Origin: Xylaria sp. FL1777
Lineage: Eukaryota > Ascomycota > Sordariomycetes > Xylariales > Xylariaceae
Direction: 5' to 3'
DNA length: 64,000 nt
Assembly (NCBI GenBank): GCA_022578965.1
Contig: MU400663.1
Location: forward strand, 35,703-99,702
Below, one piece after another: positions 37,924 through 50,121 of this stretch. The position numbers and the translations under genes were made by a program. Position 1 is the first letter of the stretch. Every line of letters begins with the position of its first letter. Below the pieces are notes generated by a model, which saw only the letters and a list, made by a program, of their open reading frames with translations, had not been told where the DNA came from and did not search any database.

Positions 37924-38909
37924 ATGACGAATCTAGGGCCCTTAACAACAACTTATATACCTAGTGGTACCGGCTGCCAATCTACAAATGTCGGCATCAC
38001 CACGGGAGCCTCCTTTATACAACGGGGGACTGTCAGTTCTTGTTTTCCATCAGGCTTCAATTCTTACCCCGCGTTCTATTTCTCGCCAGGCATCTGTCAA
38101 ATGGGATATACCTATGCTTGTAGTGGCGCCGTGGGCTTGCCGGGTGTTACTGGTGCTACGTGCTGTCCTACGTGAGCGATTCTTTCATTATAAGGTCCAT
38201 ATAAGATGATAAATTGACGCATTACACTACGATACCAAGCAACTAGTGCCGGGACACACAGTATGCTCTTTTACTAACAAAGGTGTGCTTTTGGAACAGA
38301 GGTTTCACATGTCTCCCTAACCTTCGCGACAACGATCCGAACCCCTGCGGTTCGACGTTCACCTCCACCGGCCTCCTTTCCGTCGACGTCCTTTCCTATA
38401 CCACCGGAGTTCCCACGAAAATTGGCGCGACCACCTGGGCCTACACTTCCGGTGACCTGGTGTTTGCCAAGGGACTGGCTGTGCGAAGGGCGGCGAGTGA
38501 TTTAGAATGGAGCGTAGCATCTACGGAAACGACCGCAACGACATCGACCCAGCCAAGTTCTACGCCTCGCGTAACCAGCAGTCCCACCGCCAGCGCAGCA
38601 TCGCAAACGCCTCGGCCTTCTACGTCTGTGTCCGGAGATGCTGGCTCCGGCATCAGTACCGGCGTAATAATCGGCATTTCCGTTAGCCTGGGAATAGTGG
38701 GGTTACTGCTCCTCGTCGGTCTCATCATAGCCGCCTACCGCTGCGGAAAGCGGAAGGGTGGCGTTTCTAAGAAAAATAAGGCGCTGATGTCCGACGACCC
38801 CACGGATGGGGCCTGGGTGGGACGCTGGAAATCCGCCCATGAGATGGAAGAGCAGAGGCGGATACAGGAGTTGAGGGTCAGCAGAGATCCGGCGGAACTA
38901 GCAGGGTGA
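37924..38909 (+). CDS. Cys-rich, Ser/Thr-rich single-pass membrane protein
   Basis: Two exons, join(37924..38171, 38300..38909), give 285 residues. The start MTNLGPLTTTYIPSGTGC leads into a cysteine-rich region with FSPGICQMGYTYACSG and ATCCPTGFTCLP. This pattern (FSPGxCPxGYTxAC...ATCCPxGFxC) occurs in a group of uncharacterised fungal proteins. A Ser/Thr/Pro-rich stalk (about 170-205) precedes one strong hydrophobic segment (about 210-235, GVIIGISVSLGIVGLLLLVG), then a basic CGKRKGG stop-transfer and a hydrophilic tail of about 50 residues. The layout suggests a plasma membrane protein with the cysteine region outside, like a small sensor or wall-associated protein. No classical signal peptide is visible, so the single helix would have to act as signal-anchor. 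Function unknown. Confidence 0.75.
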
Positions 38910-40032
38910 AAGAAGGTGTTTTTTTCTCTCTGCATGTTAGGTTTTGGTCCGTTAATTGGACACGAAGGTGAGAACCAAATCTGACTCATAGACGCAAATC
39001 CAACAGCAGACAAGCAAGGAAACTAGCCAGTCGTAAAAGGGCTGGGCCCCTTTGGCTCTCAAAGACGTATTCGGGCAGCAGTGCGAGGATGGACTGAATA
39101 ACTTAGTCGCAGATTGTTCGGGGTCATGTTAGTGATTCATAATTTAAACAGGGCAGCAATTCTGACGGGGGACGCCTAGCTCGTCAGCACAATACCAGCA
39201 TGGGCGGCCGGAGATATTGGGATTTGTCGAGAGCCATGGTAGCTGTCTTAAAATTTTCGAAGCAATTTCGGAAAATATTGAGTAGGAAGGTGAGGGTCCG
39301 ACGGAAGAAAGTGATTTTCGCACTAATGCGTCGGAGTTCAAGTTCTAGGATCTATTCAGTCCTGGCCTATGCAAACAGTGAACACGTCACGTATTGGTGA
39401 TCTAGTCGGTGCAACTAGATTCTCCCATGAGCTTTAACTATGTGGTCGAAGGATAACAAGAGAAGAAAAGAAATTTCAGAATAGAGGATAGGAACGAATA
39501 ACTTCAGCCCGCTGTGGATATCATCGGTGCTATTAATACCATTAGTATACTTTGAGGTGATCCTCGATGGATTATAACTCCCTAAGGTAACATGCCGGGT
39601 TCATTGAGGATACGAATTCGAAGGCTATGAAGTTGTAGTTAATCCGTTTATTGGAAATGCTTTACACATATACAATGGTCTATCTTTAGGGGGGACCAGG
39701 ACTTAAGTAATTAGGCGGACTAAGTTTAATACCTATTAAAAACCATTCTACCAGAATTTCAAGTGCTGAGGGCGGTATTTTTGGGAAATCATTTGTTGCA
39801 TTCGGTTAATCATTCAGATTAACCGACTTTTGCGTATTCTTCGTATTGCAATGTTATGCACATCACCACGCGGGAATTGTGATATCACTGATATGATACA
39901 GTATGGATTGCCTTTTCCAGGTCTTTCCATATGGACTCATCTTCTCTATTTTCTTCCACGCTTGAATCATGCTCCAGCACATTTTGTACATATGATGATA
40001 CAAGGGCTTTAGTAATAGTATATACACATCGC
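38910..40032. other. Intergenic region, convergent 3' ends
   Basis: The 3' flanks of the membrane protein gene (+) and mL38 (-) face each other. Open frames at 39144-39341 and 39200-39400 overlap antisense and have no family features. Nothing else is recognised. Confidence 0.45.
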
Positions 40033-41546
40033 TTAACGGCGCCTGTTCATGCCATAAATTCCTTTGCTGTACTTCCACAGACTCTTGTACTTGGGCTTGG
40101 TTCTCTTGGCCTCCCAACCACGGGCCTTCTTGGGGGGCTTGAGCGAGTAGACGCGCTTGTGCTTGAATTGAATATCGGCGCCCGGCATACCAGCGCGCTC
40201 CATGACACCTGCAGTACCGTTGTCCCAGACGGTGCGGAAAATATTGATACCAACGGTCGTTAAGGGGAACTTGTCTTGGAAGCTCTTCAGATTGAATCCA
40301 TCGCGGCCACTATAAAGCTCGCGCAGTTTTGCAACGTCTAAAGTAGCGCCGTCTTTCTGCTCCAGGACAAAGACGACCAAGCGATGGTAGGGGGCGCCCA
40401 TTTGGGAGAAAGCGGGAAGCCATGGAACAGCCAACTGTGTCTCCTTGTTCACCTTGCCGAGGGGTAGAGAGGGCTGATCAGGAGCCAGGGGTATGTTGGC
40501 TGCCAGGTAATGGCAACGGGAATCGAACGAGTCAGTCTCGGCATTAGGAACGTCTAAGTCTACCACTGCAACTGATACTAGACGCTTGCCTGCGTTGAAA
40601 ACTTGTACCTTCAAACGCGGCGACACCTCGGACACCCTCGAGTCTAAGATCTCACCCGGCTCCACCTTCTTCCGGCGGAAGTAGAGCTGCACATCGGTGA
40701 CGGGCTCGAATTTGGGCAGGGCATCAGGTACAATATATAGTTGTTTTATACGCTGAGTAATGAGGCGGTGGGGCATGCCACGCCATTTTTGCTCGGCCAG
40801 ATGTCGATAGATGGGCTTGTTCATATCGCCTGTAACATGCCGTTAGCAATTTGCCCTGTGGTAGGTAGCCACGATAACCTGAACCCACCAAGCCCATCCT
40901 CAAACCGGCGCTTCACAATGGGGTCATTGATATCAACCAGAATCTTCAGCTCCTGGACCCATTTCCTCAGACTCTTGAGACGCAGGTCCTTCTTGCGCTG
41001 GCCACCGTGGACCTTGTCGGCGGGGGTCTCCTCGAGGCTCTTGATCTTGGCCAATTCCTTGGCGAGGGCCTGCAGCTTCTCCTGTCGGTCCTCCTGCAGG
41101 ATCTTGCGAGCCTCCTGGAAACACTGGTAGGGCAACTCTTCGAAGGGCACATTCTGCGAGGAGCGGAGCGCAGCACGCCGACGTCGCGATCCGACAGGCG
41201 GCGTGCCCGACCGCATCAGCTTCCGCTCGGCCCAGTGCGCCGTTGTCGTGTTCGGGTCCATCAAGCGGTCCTGCATACGCAATTTGGGGGGTTCTTCTGC
41301 TGCAGCGGCGGCGGCATCGAGCTGACTCATCGAGTCTACAGACGGGCTTGTCGGCGCCGGTGTCGCGCTCACACTCGTGGTCGTGGTCGAAGTCGAAGTC
41401 GAAGTTGAGGTCGGAGGCTCTTCATCTTGGCGGGTTGGTGTTTTCGAAAAAGCGCGAGCGAAAGTTGTCGATGGCTGCAATAGTAGGCCGTGCTGCCGGT
41501 GTATTGACTGTATGAGGGGCCTTGCGACCCTCCGGCAGCTGGACAT
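40033..41546 (-). CDS. MRPL35: Mitochondrial large ribosomal subunit protein mL38
   Basis: Two exons, complement(40033..40829, 40889..41546), give 484 residues. The 59-bp intron (GTGGGT...TTACAG) joins FEDGLG to [16 protein letters not shown]. The start at 41546 begins an Arg/Ser-rich presequence (SCRRVARP...FARAFSKTP) typical of mitochondrial import, followed by a Thr/Ser-rich low-complexity linker. The C-terminal half carries the PEBP (phosphatidylethanolamine-binding) fold characteristic of mL38, including [22 protein letters not shown] and [14 protein letters not shown]. The protein is a structural component of the mitoribosome central protuberance region. It is head to head with uL4m, another mitoribosomal large-subunit gene. 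The open frame also extends upstream of 41546, but that part shows no presequence character. Confidence 0.9.
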
Positions 41547-42008
41547 GGTGCCCAACCGAGCAATTGAGGCCGAGGGGTGAGAAAGAAAGGTAGCTGCAGT
41601 ATTATTGTCGCATCTAATAACGAACGTTCGACCAACGTTGCGAGTGGACTTTTTCCTGCTCTCCAGAAAAAAGGCTCCACCACGCCTGCCAGGGATCCTC
41701 CGTATAAACCCCATATAAACCCCATATAAAAAGGTGGGCCTCTAATGGCTATCTTAGCTCTCTCATTCGCTGCTATGGATCGGTTTCTTCCGCATCGGGA
41801 AGCCTAGGTAAGCTAAGCTCTTCCAGTCTTGCAGTCTAGTCTTCAAGTCCTCCCAATAATTTTTCCGACGTTCGAGAAACGACATACGCTATCGGGTCGA
41901 CGTCTCTCCAACGCCACCCCGTTTTTGACAAGAATTTTGACAATCACAAACAACAGTCCTCCCGTTCGACTGGCTGTGTCTCGCATTACACGCGGATTGG
42001 CACCAGAG
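41547..42008. promoter_or_regulatory. Shared divergent promoter of mL38 and uL4m
   Basis: Only 462 bp separate the two start codons, which point away from each other. Both genes encode mitochondrial large-subunit ribosomal proteins, so a bidirectional, co-regulated promoter is the simple reading. A short direct repeat of CCCATATAAA lies at about 41709-41730. No named factor site is claimed. Confidence 0.65.
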
Positions 42009-43139
42009 ATGGCCGCCAGAGGGGCGAGGGGTCTAAGTGAGGCCATCAAAGGCCTGAGCCTGGCCTCGCACTCATGCAGAGAAGCAGCCGCAGTACGCCC
42101 ACGCCCTCCTCGTCCTCGCCTTCACTGCATATATCGAGGTGCCTCTTATTGATTGCTCTGGCCAGATCCGCACACCGTCGACGACATTTACGCGCTCAAT
42201 GGCAACCGAAGTCCCATTCCCCAACATCACTACAAACACGAACCCATCTTCACCACTCATCACTCACTGGAGACCAGGTTCGTCGCTTTCGAGCGGGTTT
42301 TGTCCCCCATTTCTCATTCTAACACACAATCTCTGCTCATAGCAACCACTGTCCCCGTAACCATCTTCAATTTCCCCTCGTACGAGCCACAACGCCTGGA
42401 GTCTTGGTCCGCGAAACACCTGAATCTGCCATTGCGCCGGGATATTCTACATCTAGCCGTGGTCTACGAGGGCGACAACACACGGCAGGGCACGGCATCT
42501 TCAAAGACACGCTGGGAGGTACACGGCTCACACAGGAAGCTACATGCGCAGAAGGGTCTGGGTCGCGCTCGTGTGGGAACCAAGCAATCACCCCTGCGAC
42601 GCGGTGGTGGAAAGAGTTTCGGTCCGAAGCCGCGTGATTTCGGTACCAAGATCACGCGCAAGGTATACGATCTGGCATGGCGGACCGCGCTATCGTACCG
42701 GTACCGCCGGGGCGAGCTCGTCGTGTGCCAGGATGGTATGGAGCTGCCCTTCCCGGCCGAGTTCGAGGATCTGCTCCGGAGCGGCGCCATGCGCGACAGC
42801 GGCGCCGACCTCGAGGCCAGGTTCCGCACGAAGTGGGTGAAGCAGGTGCTCGATACCAACGACTGGGGGCGCAAGGCCGGGCGCAGCACCTTCATCACGA
42901 GTTCGCGCCGCGATAAATTATTCGAGGCTCTCGACCTCGTGCCCAGCTGGGGCCGCGCCCTCGACGTCGGCGACGTGGATGTCAAGGATCTATTAGAAAC
43001 GGGCCGCATCATCGTTGAGCGCGAGGCCCTTATGCACATACTTGAGAGTCACCAGAGTGATATCCTCCCCCCCAGGACACATGTTACCAACGCAGCCTTC
43101 CCCAGCGGGCCTGTAAACGGGGAGATCCTTGTCGAATAA
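42009..43139 (+). CDS. YML6: Mitochondrial large ribosomal subunit protein uL4m
   Basis: Three exons, join(42009..42092, 42166..42277, 42343..43139), give 330 residues. The first exon is an Ala/Arg-rich presequence (MAARGARGLSEAIKG). Intron 1 is inferred from GTACGC...GGCCAG and phase. Intron 2 (GTTCGT...TCATAG, with a TTCTAAC branch) is firm because it bypasses stops and joins HWRP to ATTVPVTIFNFPSYEP. The uL4 core is clear: GSHRKLHAQKGLGRARVG followed by SPLRRGGGKSFGPKPRDF, the conserved rRNA-contacting loop, then KVYDLAWRTALSYRYRRGEL. It is a structural protein of the mitoribosomal large subunit near the exit tunnel. The first exon is the least certain part: an ATG at 42074 and a later one in frame (MATEVPFPN) are alternatives. 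Confidence 0.87.
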
Positions 43140-45303
43140 GCGCACATTCCTAAATTAGTCATCTATCGAAAATCAAAGTGCATCAGCATGGATGAAGAAA
43201 TGCTATGTATTTAAGCTGTATACGGTTGGTATGAGCTAGCCGTACACCGAAATAACTGGGCTCCTAGCACGGGTGCATCAATGTATTTTGTGTAAATAAG
43301 ACGGTCAAATGTACAATACGAAACTTGTTCACAGCCAGCACCTACGTAGGTAGGAACCGGAAGAATTCCAGAGAATCCCCAACACAAACGTTCTGCGTAG
43401 GTTTCGGCATCGATCATTACGACACCCCTGGTATTTACTAGAGGGTCAATATCATTCATCCTTAAGTCCACTCGAGCATTTATATGAGCGAGTATCTACT
43501 TAATCTGTCCAATGATAGAGCGGTAGGCAGGCGTCTTCTTGACATATCTGTTTCACGACTATTTACGCTATGAATCACTATCGATATAGCTGTGCAGGCT
43601 ACATGGTATAGAGCATCTAGAGTAACCAGGAATGACAAGAATGGGAGAACAAGACGTAGAAAGGCGAGTAGTTTTTGGTCGACTGGGTACGAGGATACCA
43701 TGAGGTGTAGGTAGATGCGCAAGTTACGGGCGCCATTGCGGGAATTATAGAGTTTCCTATCCCTTAACTATGAGGTCCCTGTCTACATAATTTAATGTAC
43801 ATAGGTTGGACCTACCTACCGTCTAAGTTATCTAGTGACCTAGGTTCGATTCCTAACAGAGCGCTATTAGTATTCGCGTGGTAGCTCTTTTTGTGAGTTG
43901 TGCAGTACAGAAATCTATCATCTACAGTATGGCTTCTTGCGCTATTACGGCGGGCTTGTTTAGACTCGGCGGAGAGAAACATCCGATGCAAACGAACTTC
44001 GTTCCCGTGTCCGCTGGCGTCCGCATCATGGTGGTGAACCTCGGTGTGTCTAACTCAACTGGGGGTTTGCCTTAATATAGATTTCTTTTTCACATGTCAG
44101 GGCTGGGTCGATAAGGTTTCTCGTCGTTTCCGATGGGTGGGTGGAAAAGGGGGCTAGTCTAAGAACTCGGGGAGCCCTCCGAGGCTTTAATCCTCGGGGA
44201 CTCGGACGGATTATATGCGGTGTTTAGTCCTGCCGAGGGAAGTTGGAATTTATCAGCAATTGATTCCGATTCTCCTATCGGATTAATAACCAGACGGATC
44301 GTTGTATTAAGTTTAGCTAGCTGTTTAAGGGGTAGATACGTAGATGTGTAGGGGATGATGGCTAGATTTCTCATATTTCCTGCTTCATTAATGGTTCCAT
44401 TTTCTTCCTTGCTGTGGTTGATTGCTATCCAATATTGATATGTATAGGTTCGTAAGGGTATTTACTTGGAATATTGGTAAATACAATCTTGAGAATTAAC
44501 ATGGTGCCATTTTGTTTGTGCTTTGTTTTCTCTCATTTCTTTGCTTAACGTGTGGGTTCCCCTTTTCCGTATATATCACCTAGATACATCTTCTTCCCCT
44601 CTTACTTATTTGCAGACAACGATTTTAGCTTGTTCTTGGTAGGTTAAGGAGTTGTATAGCTTTGATAATGAGGAAATAAATTGTTCGTATATGACATTAT
44701 CTGAGTATACTCATTAACGAACCACTAGTACCGCGGCGCCCGTCCTTGTTGATCATTAATATCTTATTAACCTACTCACAATATACATAAACACTCCAAT
44801 ATATATATACATCATGTACAACCGGATCTCCCCGGTGGTTTCGCGTAAATGTTCATTCGGCTCCCCTCTCCGCGTTACATACACCATGCGTTCGTTCCAC
44901 AACATGTCGTGTTCCCGTTCCATATGAATATCCAATGGTGAGAGAGAGGCGGGAAATACAATCCCACCATGACCCCCAAACTCCGAGCTCTCCATAAGGT
45001 GATTAAAAGAGAGATATAAGAATTATAATAGGATAAATATATAAAAAAAAAGTTGCTATAGGGTATAAAGCGGGGGTTGGCTCGGGTTACCAGAAAGAAT
45101 CAAAGTGTCCGAATTCATCAAAACACGGAAAGAATAAAATTAATGGGAAAGAAATGGAAAAAAGGAAACGACCTGTCGTTCTCAAATACACAGAAATTAT
45201 CATGACAGCGTAGACATGCTGCTCTAGCGTTTCATCCCCACGTGATGACTCATCCTAGAAAACCAGGTTCATTTCAACCTCGTTTTTAAAGACCTCGCAG
45301 AGT
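43140..45303. other. Intergenic region, convergent 3' ends
   Basis: The 3' flanks of uL4m (+) and the bZIP gene (-) meet here. No gene is supportable; the frames at 43211-43471 and 43878-44075 are featureless. A tRNA T-arm-like string (GGTTCGATTCC, about 43843-43853) lacks the other arms. The last 300 bp, transcribed with the bZIP gene, are AT-rich and probably its 3' untranslated region. Confidence 0.45.
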
Positions 45304-46434
45304 TCAACTGACTGGGTGGTCATATAGTGATATAGACATGCCATCGTAGTCGGGTTCTTCATCATTCGCCGTCGTGTGGCTGTAGCCCTGCGCGAAGTGA
45401 GCCGCTTCCTGCGGCGGGATTGGATAGCAGCCCGGAGTATTCATCGACGGCGCATTCTGTGTGTAGAATGCCGGGGAGGACGGGACATGGCCGGGATTGT
45501 GCGGGGTGGGAGGTAGCTGAGACGGGGTCACCAGCGGGCTGATCAAGGTAGGTCCGCCGGTGGCATACTCGGAGGCCGCCGTCGACGATGGTAGGCCGTC
45601 CTGTTGGCTACCCATCCCCTGCGTCGGACTAAAGTGCGCTAGGATCTGATCGTATCGTTCGCCGGTCCCGATGACGAACCGCTTGGCCTCGTTCTCGATC
45701 CATTTGTCGATATTCGAATCATTGCAATTCGCGTGGGCCATGAGTTGCGCTCTGATGCGACTCGCTTCATCCACCAGACCGTCTAGCTCCATATGGAGAT
45801 GGGCGTTCTGGTTTTCTAGGCCTGACTTCGTATCTTCCAAGTCATTGACCCATTCCTTCTTCTTCTTGCGACACTTCATTGCGGCGACTCGGTTCCTCTG
45901 AAGAAAGTGGCTCCGCTTGCCCTCCTTTTCCTTAGGATCTGTTGTCTCCTTTGCCTTATGTTTGCCTGGCTTCTTTCGCGTCGAACTCATGAGAGGTAAG
46001 GAGTCGTCGTCGAAGTCTTCTATGTCACCCTCGCTATCTGGGGCATGCTTGAGGGCCGATGCGTTCTTGGGTGTGACAAGCTGGGATTCGTTGGTATCTG
46101 GCGTTGACGACGATCCGCTAGATAGCGCTGGGGATTCAAATTTCGGTTGTGTTGCATAAGGGGTAGACGACCGCGCGTGCTCATCGTAAGAAGCGACGAC
46201 GTTTCGCGTGAAGAACCCAAAATGGGGATTTGGAGACGACAGATGACCCGAAGGAGAATGTTGCGTATGGAGTGGGAAGGCGTCAGCATATGGCGCTGGC
46301 TGCAACCCTTGGTGAAACCCGGGATGGTTCGTGGCTGTTGGGACGCCAAACATGCCAAAACCGAGGTCTTCTTCATCCTGGAAGTTAAACCGGGCGAAGG
46401 CTGGCGTCGCATTCATGTTGTCCTCGATGCTCAT
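45304..46434 (-). CDS. ATF/CREB-type bZIP transcription factor
   Basis: A single uninterrupted frame gives 376 residues from the ATG at 46434. A basic region with the invariant N-x7-R arrangement (NRVAAMKCR, about 181-189, in HFLQRNRVAAMKCRKKKKEW) is followed by a leucine-zipper-like amphipathic helix to about 236. The NRVAAxKCRxKKK signature is typical of ATF/CREB factors. Immediately downstream, NCNDSNIDKWIENEAKRFV continues as a conserved-looking extension. The N-terminal 150 residues are Ser/Pro/acidic and low complexity; the C-terminal 120 residues are Pro/Thr-rich. It is expected to dimerise and bind CRE-like TGACGT sites in the nucleus, often in stress, conidiation or metabolite control. 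Which ATF subgroup it belongs to I cannot say. Confidence 0.87.
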   Translation of the reverse strand: MSIEDNMNATPAFARFNFQDEEDLGFGMFGVPTATNHPGFHQGLQPAPYADAFPLHTQHSPSGHLSSPNPHFGFFTRNVVASYDEHARSSTPYATQPKFESPALSSGSSSTPDTNESQLVTPKNASALKHAPDSEGDIEDFDDDSLPLMSSTRKKPGKHKAKETTDPKEKEGKRSHFLQRNRVAAMKCRKKKKEWVNDLEDTKSGLENQNAHLHMELDGLVDEASRIRAQLMAHANCNDSNIDKWIENEAKRFVIGTGERYDQILAHFSPTQGMGSQQDGLPSSTAASEYATGGPTLISPLVTPSQLPPTPHNPGHVPSSPAFYTQNAPSMNTPGCYPIPPQEAAHFAQGYSHTTANDEEPDYDGMSISLYDHPVS

Positions 46435-49400
46435 TTGCTTTGGAGTAACACGGAAGAGGAGGACTAGGGGAATCTGAGCTACTTAAACCGTCTGGGCGTC
46501 GAGGAGAAAGGGATTTGATTTATAATAATCCAATAAACGACCAGACTCGAGAGGATGAAACGGCGCCTCCGTGGTGGCAGCAGTCCTATTGGGTAGCTGT
46601 CGCACAAATCGATCAATGTGGCAAGGTATCGGGCATCGACAGGAGGCTCAGTTTGTAGTTCACAAGCAATAGTGAGACTGCAGGTACTCACCGGTTATTG
46701 ATAAGCGATGAGGATTGGGTCGTCACTCACTCGACCGGAAAGGACACGGAGACGCTGAGAGAGCAGAGTGACCTGTATATCCCGAGATTAAGGCGATAGC
46801 AAACGAAAGTCGTTGGTAAGGTACATATCTAGCCAGTCGATTTCAAAGCTTCACATGGCTTAACTGCGTGCAGGGCACTTATACATGGATAAACCGGGAA
46901 ATGAAGGCGAATACTAGACACGTCAAACTCGGAACGAAACTCTCTTGCTTAACCCCTCAACCCATACCCCTCCTATGTGCCTAACACAGTACTGCTATTG
47001 TAGCGGGAAAAGGAGAAGCCTATCAAGGGATGAATATTTGTCTCTCACGGTTAAGTGACCTATGTGCGTTGAAAGCATGGGATTTGAAATTTACTGCTTC
47101 CAATAGGATTCCAGTGGGGAGTGAGTGGCGAAGGAGATGGTTAAAGATAAGACGATTCAAGTGCCGTAACCCATAGTTTAGGGAGCAACAAGGAGAGTAG
47201 GCACGAGGTTTGCTCTGAGGTCTTCGGATAGTTCTGCCCGGCTTGCTATAGGATATACTGTGCGAAAATACCAGCTGTAGACAAGGAAGTGTTGCTATGT
47301 GGCCGGGGGAGGGGTTATTAGAAATCAGCAACTAGAGACGAGTCTTGCCCCCAATGCTTGAGCTTGTTGCTAGGGACGATACTGATAGGTACATGCTCAA
47401 GCCGGGATCTGCAACACTTGTCTATGTTGATGCGATGGACTTGTAGGATACTCCTTGCTTCGCCTCGAGAATTCGCGCCTAAACTAGAGAGACAGTGTAT
47501 TCGAGCTAGAGTATATAGTTCATTGCTAGGGGGTCAGGATCAAGATAGGCGTGAGAGATGTCGGATGGAAACTGTCAGGCAGAAGCAAAGTTTTGGTTAA
47601 ATCGACGGCCATTAATTCGCTGTTGTCCTACCCCTGGACCCGTCACGGTACATTAAATGTGCATTAAAGTTTCATTTTAGATGGATAGGGGTTAAAGGAC
47701 ATAGATGGATAGGGAATAAAGGACGAGAGAGACCGGAAGGAAGATAGAGACTAGAGTCTGTTTGAACTCTACATTGTGTGAGAACGGTAGTATCGATACC
47801 GTGGGATACACCATATGCCCTAGAGGTGCAGTTAGACTTAATGTGTCTGCCTTTCCAGGAGAAGAGGAGAGAATCGGTCACCAGGCTTTCTAGAATTGAC
47901 TATGGTAGTAGACGTACACCGGGTCTAGATGTTCGAGCTGGTGAGCGGGACCCGCGTGATTGGCCGGTGATGCTATTTGGGTTTTGCTGGCATACGACGG
48001 CGGAAGTCTAATCAGCATGTGAACCTACCAGTAGGCACTGTCAAGATATGCATGTCTTGGATGCATACAACTTGTGACCTATACGCGGGTGATAGCCGAG
48101 TCTTCCGCCTCAAGGTTTCAGAATAAGATTAGAAAGAAGCTTTCTGATTCTGTTTCAACGTACACCAAAGTACCCATAGCCAAGCTACCGACTTTACAGT
48201 ACTGCTGTTACAGCCTTCGAAGACAATTATGGTGTTTTGGCATATACGGCTTGACCAGACTGACCAACTAGAGTATCCTTGAAATAGAAAGTTGCTGGAA
48301 TACGTGGCCTCAAGCCATGCAATACTTCATTATCACACGTGCGATGTGTGCATGGAAGTGCTCTGATTTCCCTACAGAGGGGCCACATGGTTGTCGTCGG
48401 CCCGTGCAGAATTTGTTCAATGTAGGTGAAGGGGTTTTGTGTGTAACGTTGCAAGCTAGTAATAGTGGTCTTAAAACGAGTAACAGAGTTAATGGTCGTA
48501 ATGGGTTGTTTGCTGCGAAGGCTATCTACGGGACAGAACGAGGCAGTGATAGCTGAGGGACTTCATCGACTGGTGAGACTAACGTAGACATCGATCTCAA
48601 GTAGTGGCCTCCTGTTACTACAAGACCAACTAGTACATACCCAGGTAGGCATATAGTTGACAAAGGGACCTCTTCAGCCTCTCACTACCATCTGTATGAT
48701 AGTCTTGCTGCTCGCCAATTCCACATGGGAAAAGGAGGTTCTATCTGTGGCCTATACTGCGGAGGCGATATAGGCGGTGTGATCAAGCGAGCCTAGGGAT
48801 GATGATAGGGGAACGAGGTAGCCCTCGCCGCGCAATTGCATCGGTGTCAACAGGTCTATAGACGTCTTAGATCCCATATCACAGGGAAGTCTCTTGGAAG
48901 TGAGTGGCCAGTCTGACCAGCAGGCTTTCCCACCGTCTCACAACACACGAGAAGTAGTAATTGTTGCACATAAGTAACACAAGTACACGTGGATCTGGAA
49001 CAATTCGATTGATGGTGTTGCTTCCTAGCTCAGCCTTACGTGTGCGACGTGTCCATCTTCGATGAGAAGAAGCCGGGTGAGATGCAGTGAGACGGTTCTG
49101 TTCATTGGCTTGGTGGCAAGATGAGGGCTCGAGGATGTCTGTGAAGCGGTATACATAGCTGAAGGACTTTGATTTTGAATAGGCCCGGCGTGCTCGGTTG
49201 GGAGTTGCATGAATGTTATGCCACAGCTTACACAGTCGATCGACGCAGTGTCATCCCAGGAGATGTAAGAGAGAGTGGTATTATAGCTAGTGCTTAGTCG
49301 AAAGAACTTGGAAGAGAGTGCGGGATTTGACGATGGATGAGAATCTGCATTGTATTCATTGTTTGTCCACCTATATGCGTTGTGTTACGTCGTAGGTCAA

Positions 49401-50121
49401 CTTATAGGTTTTACACCTGATAGTTCATGCTGACGGACCGTTACAGACATAATGTACGGTGGATGTCCACGGGCAGCCGGCTGCAGCTGTTCTAAAGCTT
49501 CTAAAATACCTACCTACTAAGTACCTGTGTACCTACATATTCTATGTATCCTAGTAGGTATTCAAGCTTCATAGGTACCTACATTCTACCTACATTGCTA
49601 CATGTGAAATGTACGCAAGGCAGGTACCTGGATACGTACAAAAGCAGGTCACCTGGATATATAGGTAGACTCCCTAGATTACATGTACTAATGTAGGTAC
49701 TGCGTAGAGTGGGGCGAACGCGGTAACGAGCGCGTTTCGATATCTGCCTACCTTATGCAGTGTACCTACTACTATATTTCGTATGATGTATCGTATCTCA
49801 CTTCCCACACGTATCTTTGGAATTGCACTTTGTCATCACTTGATCTCGACCGGCCGGCTTGATTCCCTCAACCCCTCCCTCTGCCCTCTCCCTCTCCTCC
49901 CCGCCGCCCGCTCCGAGTCCTAGTACTCGTCCAGCCTGCCTGTCTACACTGTATAGGTACAATAATAACTCAACCTAAGCGAAGGTCGTTTCTGCCTCTG
50001 TCCTCCTCATCCAATACCTCGACCTTTGGCGTCTGATTTGCGACGTCCGATATCCCAACCTCTCTCTCCCTCTGTCTCTCTTTCTCTCCTCTCATAGTCA
50101 TCACACTCCAGCCACATCACG
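46435..50121. other. Long intergenic region between bZIP and RPA3 genes
   Basis: About 3.7 kb between two divergent genes. The side next to 46434 should hold a long bZIP promoter and leader. All open frames (for example 47023-47331, 48317-48556) are short and featureless. From about 49.5 to 49.75 kb there is a dense run of ACCTAC/GTAGGTA words and one TACTGCGTA (49698-49706), as in the gene desert further left. No RNA gene seen. Confidence 0.45.
50061..50093 (+). promoter_or_regulatory. CT-rich tract upstream of RPA3
   Basis: A nearly pure pyrimidine run (CTCTCTCCCTCTGTCTCTC and on) ends about 30 bp before the RPA3 ATG. Such tracts are common close to transcription starts of fungal housekeeping genes. 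Confidence 0.5.

Noticed and set aside
40741..41580. Several plus-strand frames over mL38
   Set aside because: They are antisense shadows of the mL38 gene.
43820..43875. tRNA-like T-arm string GGTTCGATTCC
   Set aside because: No matching acceptor stem, D-arm or anticodon arm can be placed upstream or on the other strand; at most a decayed fragment.
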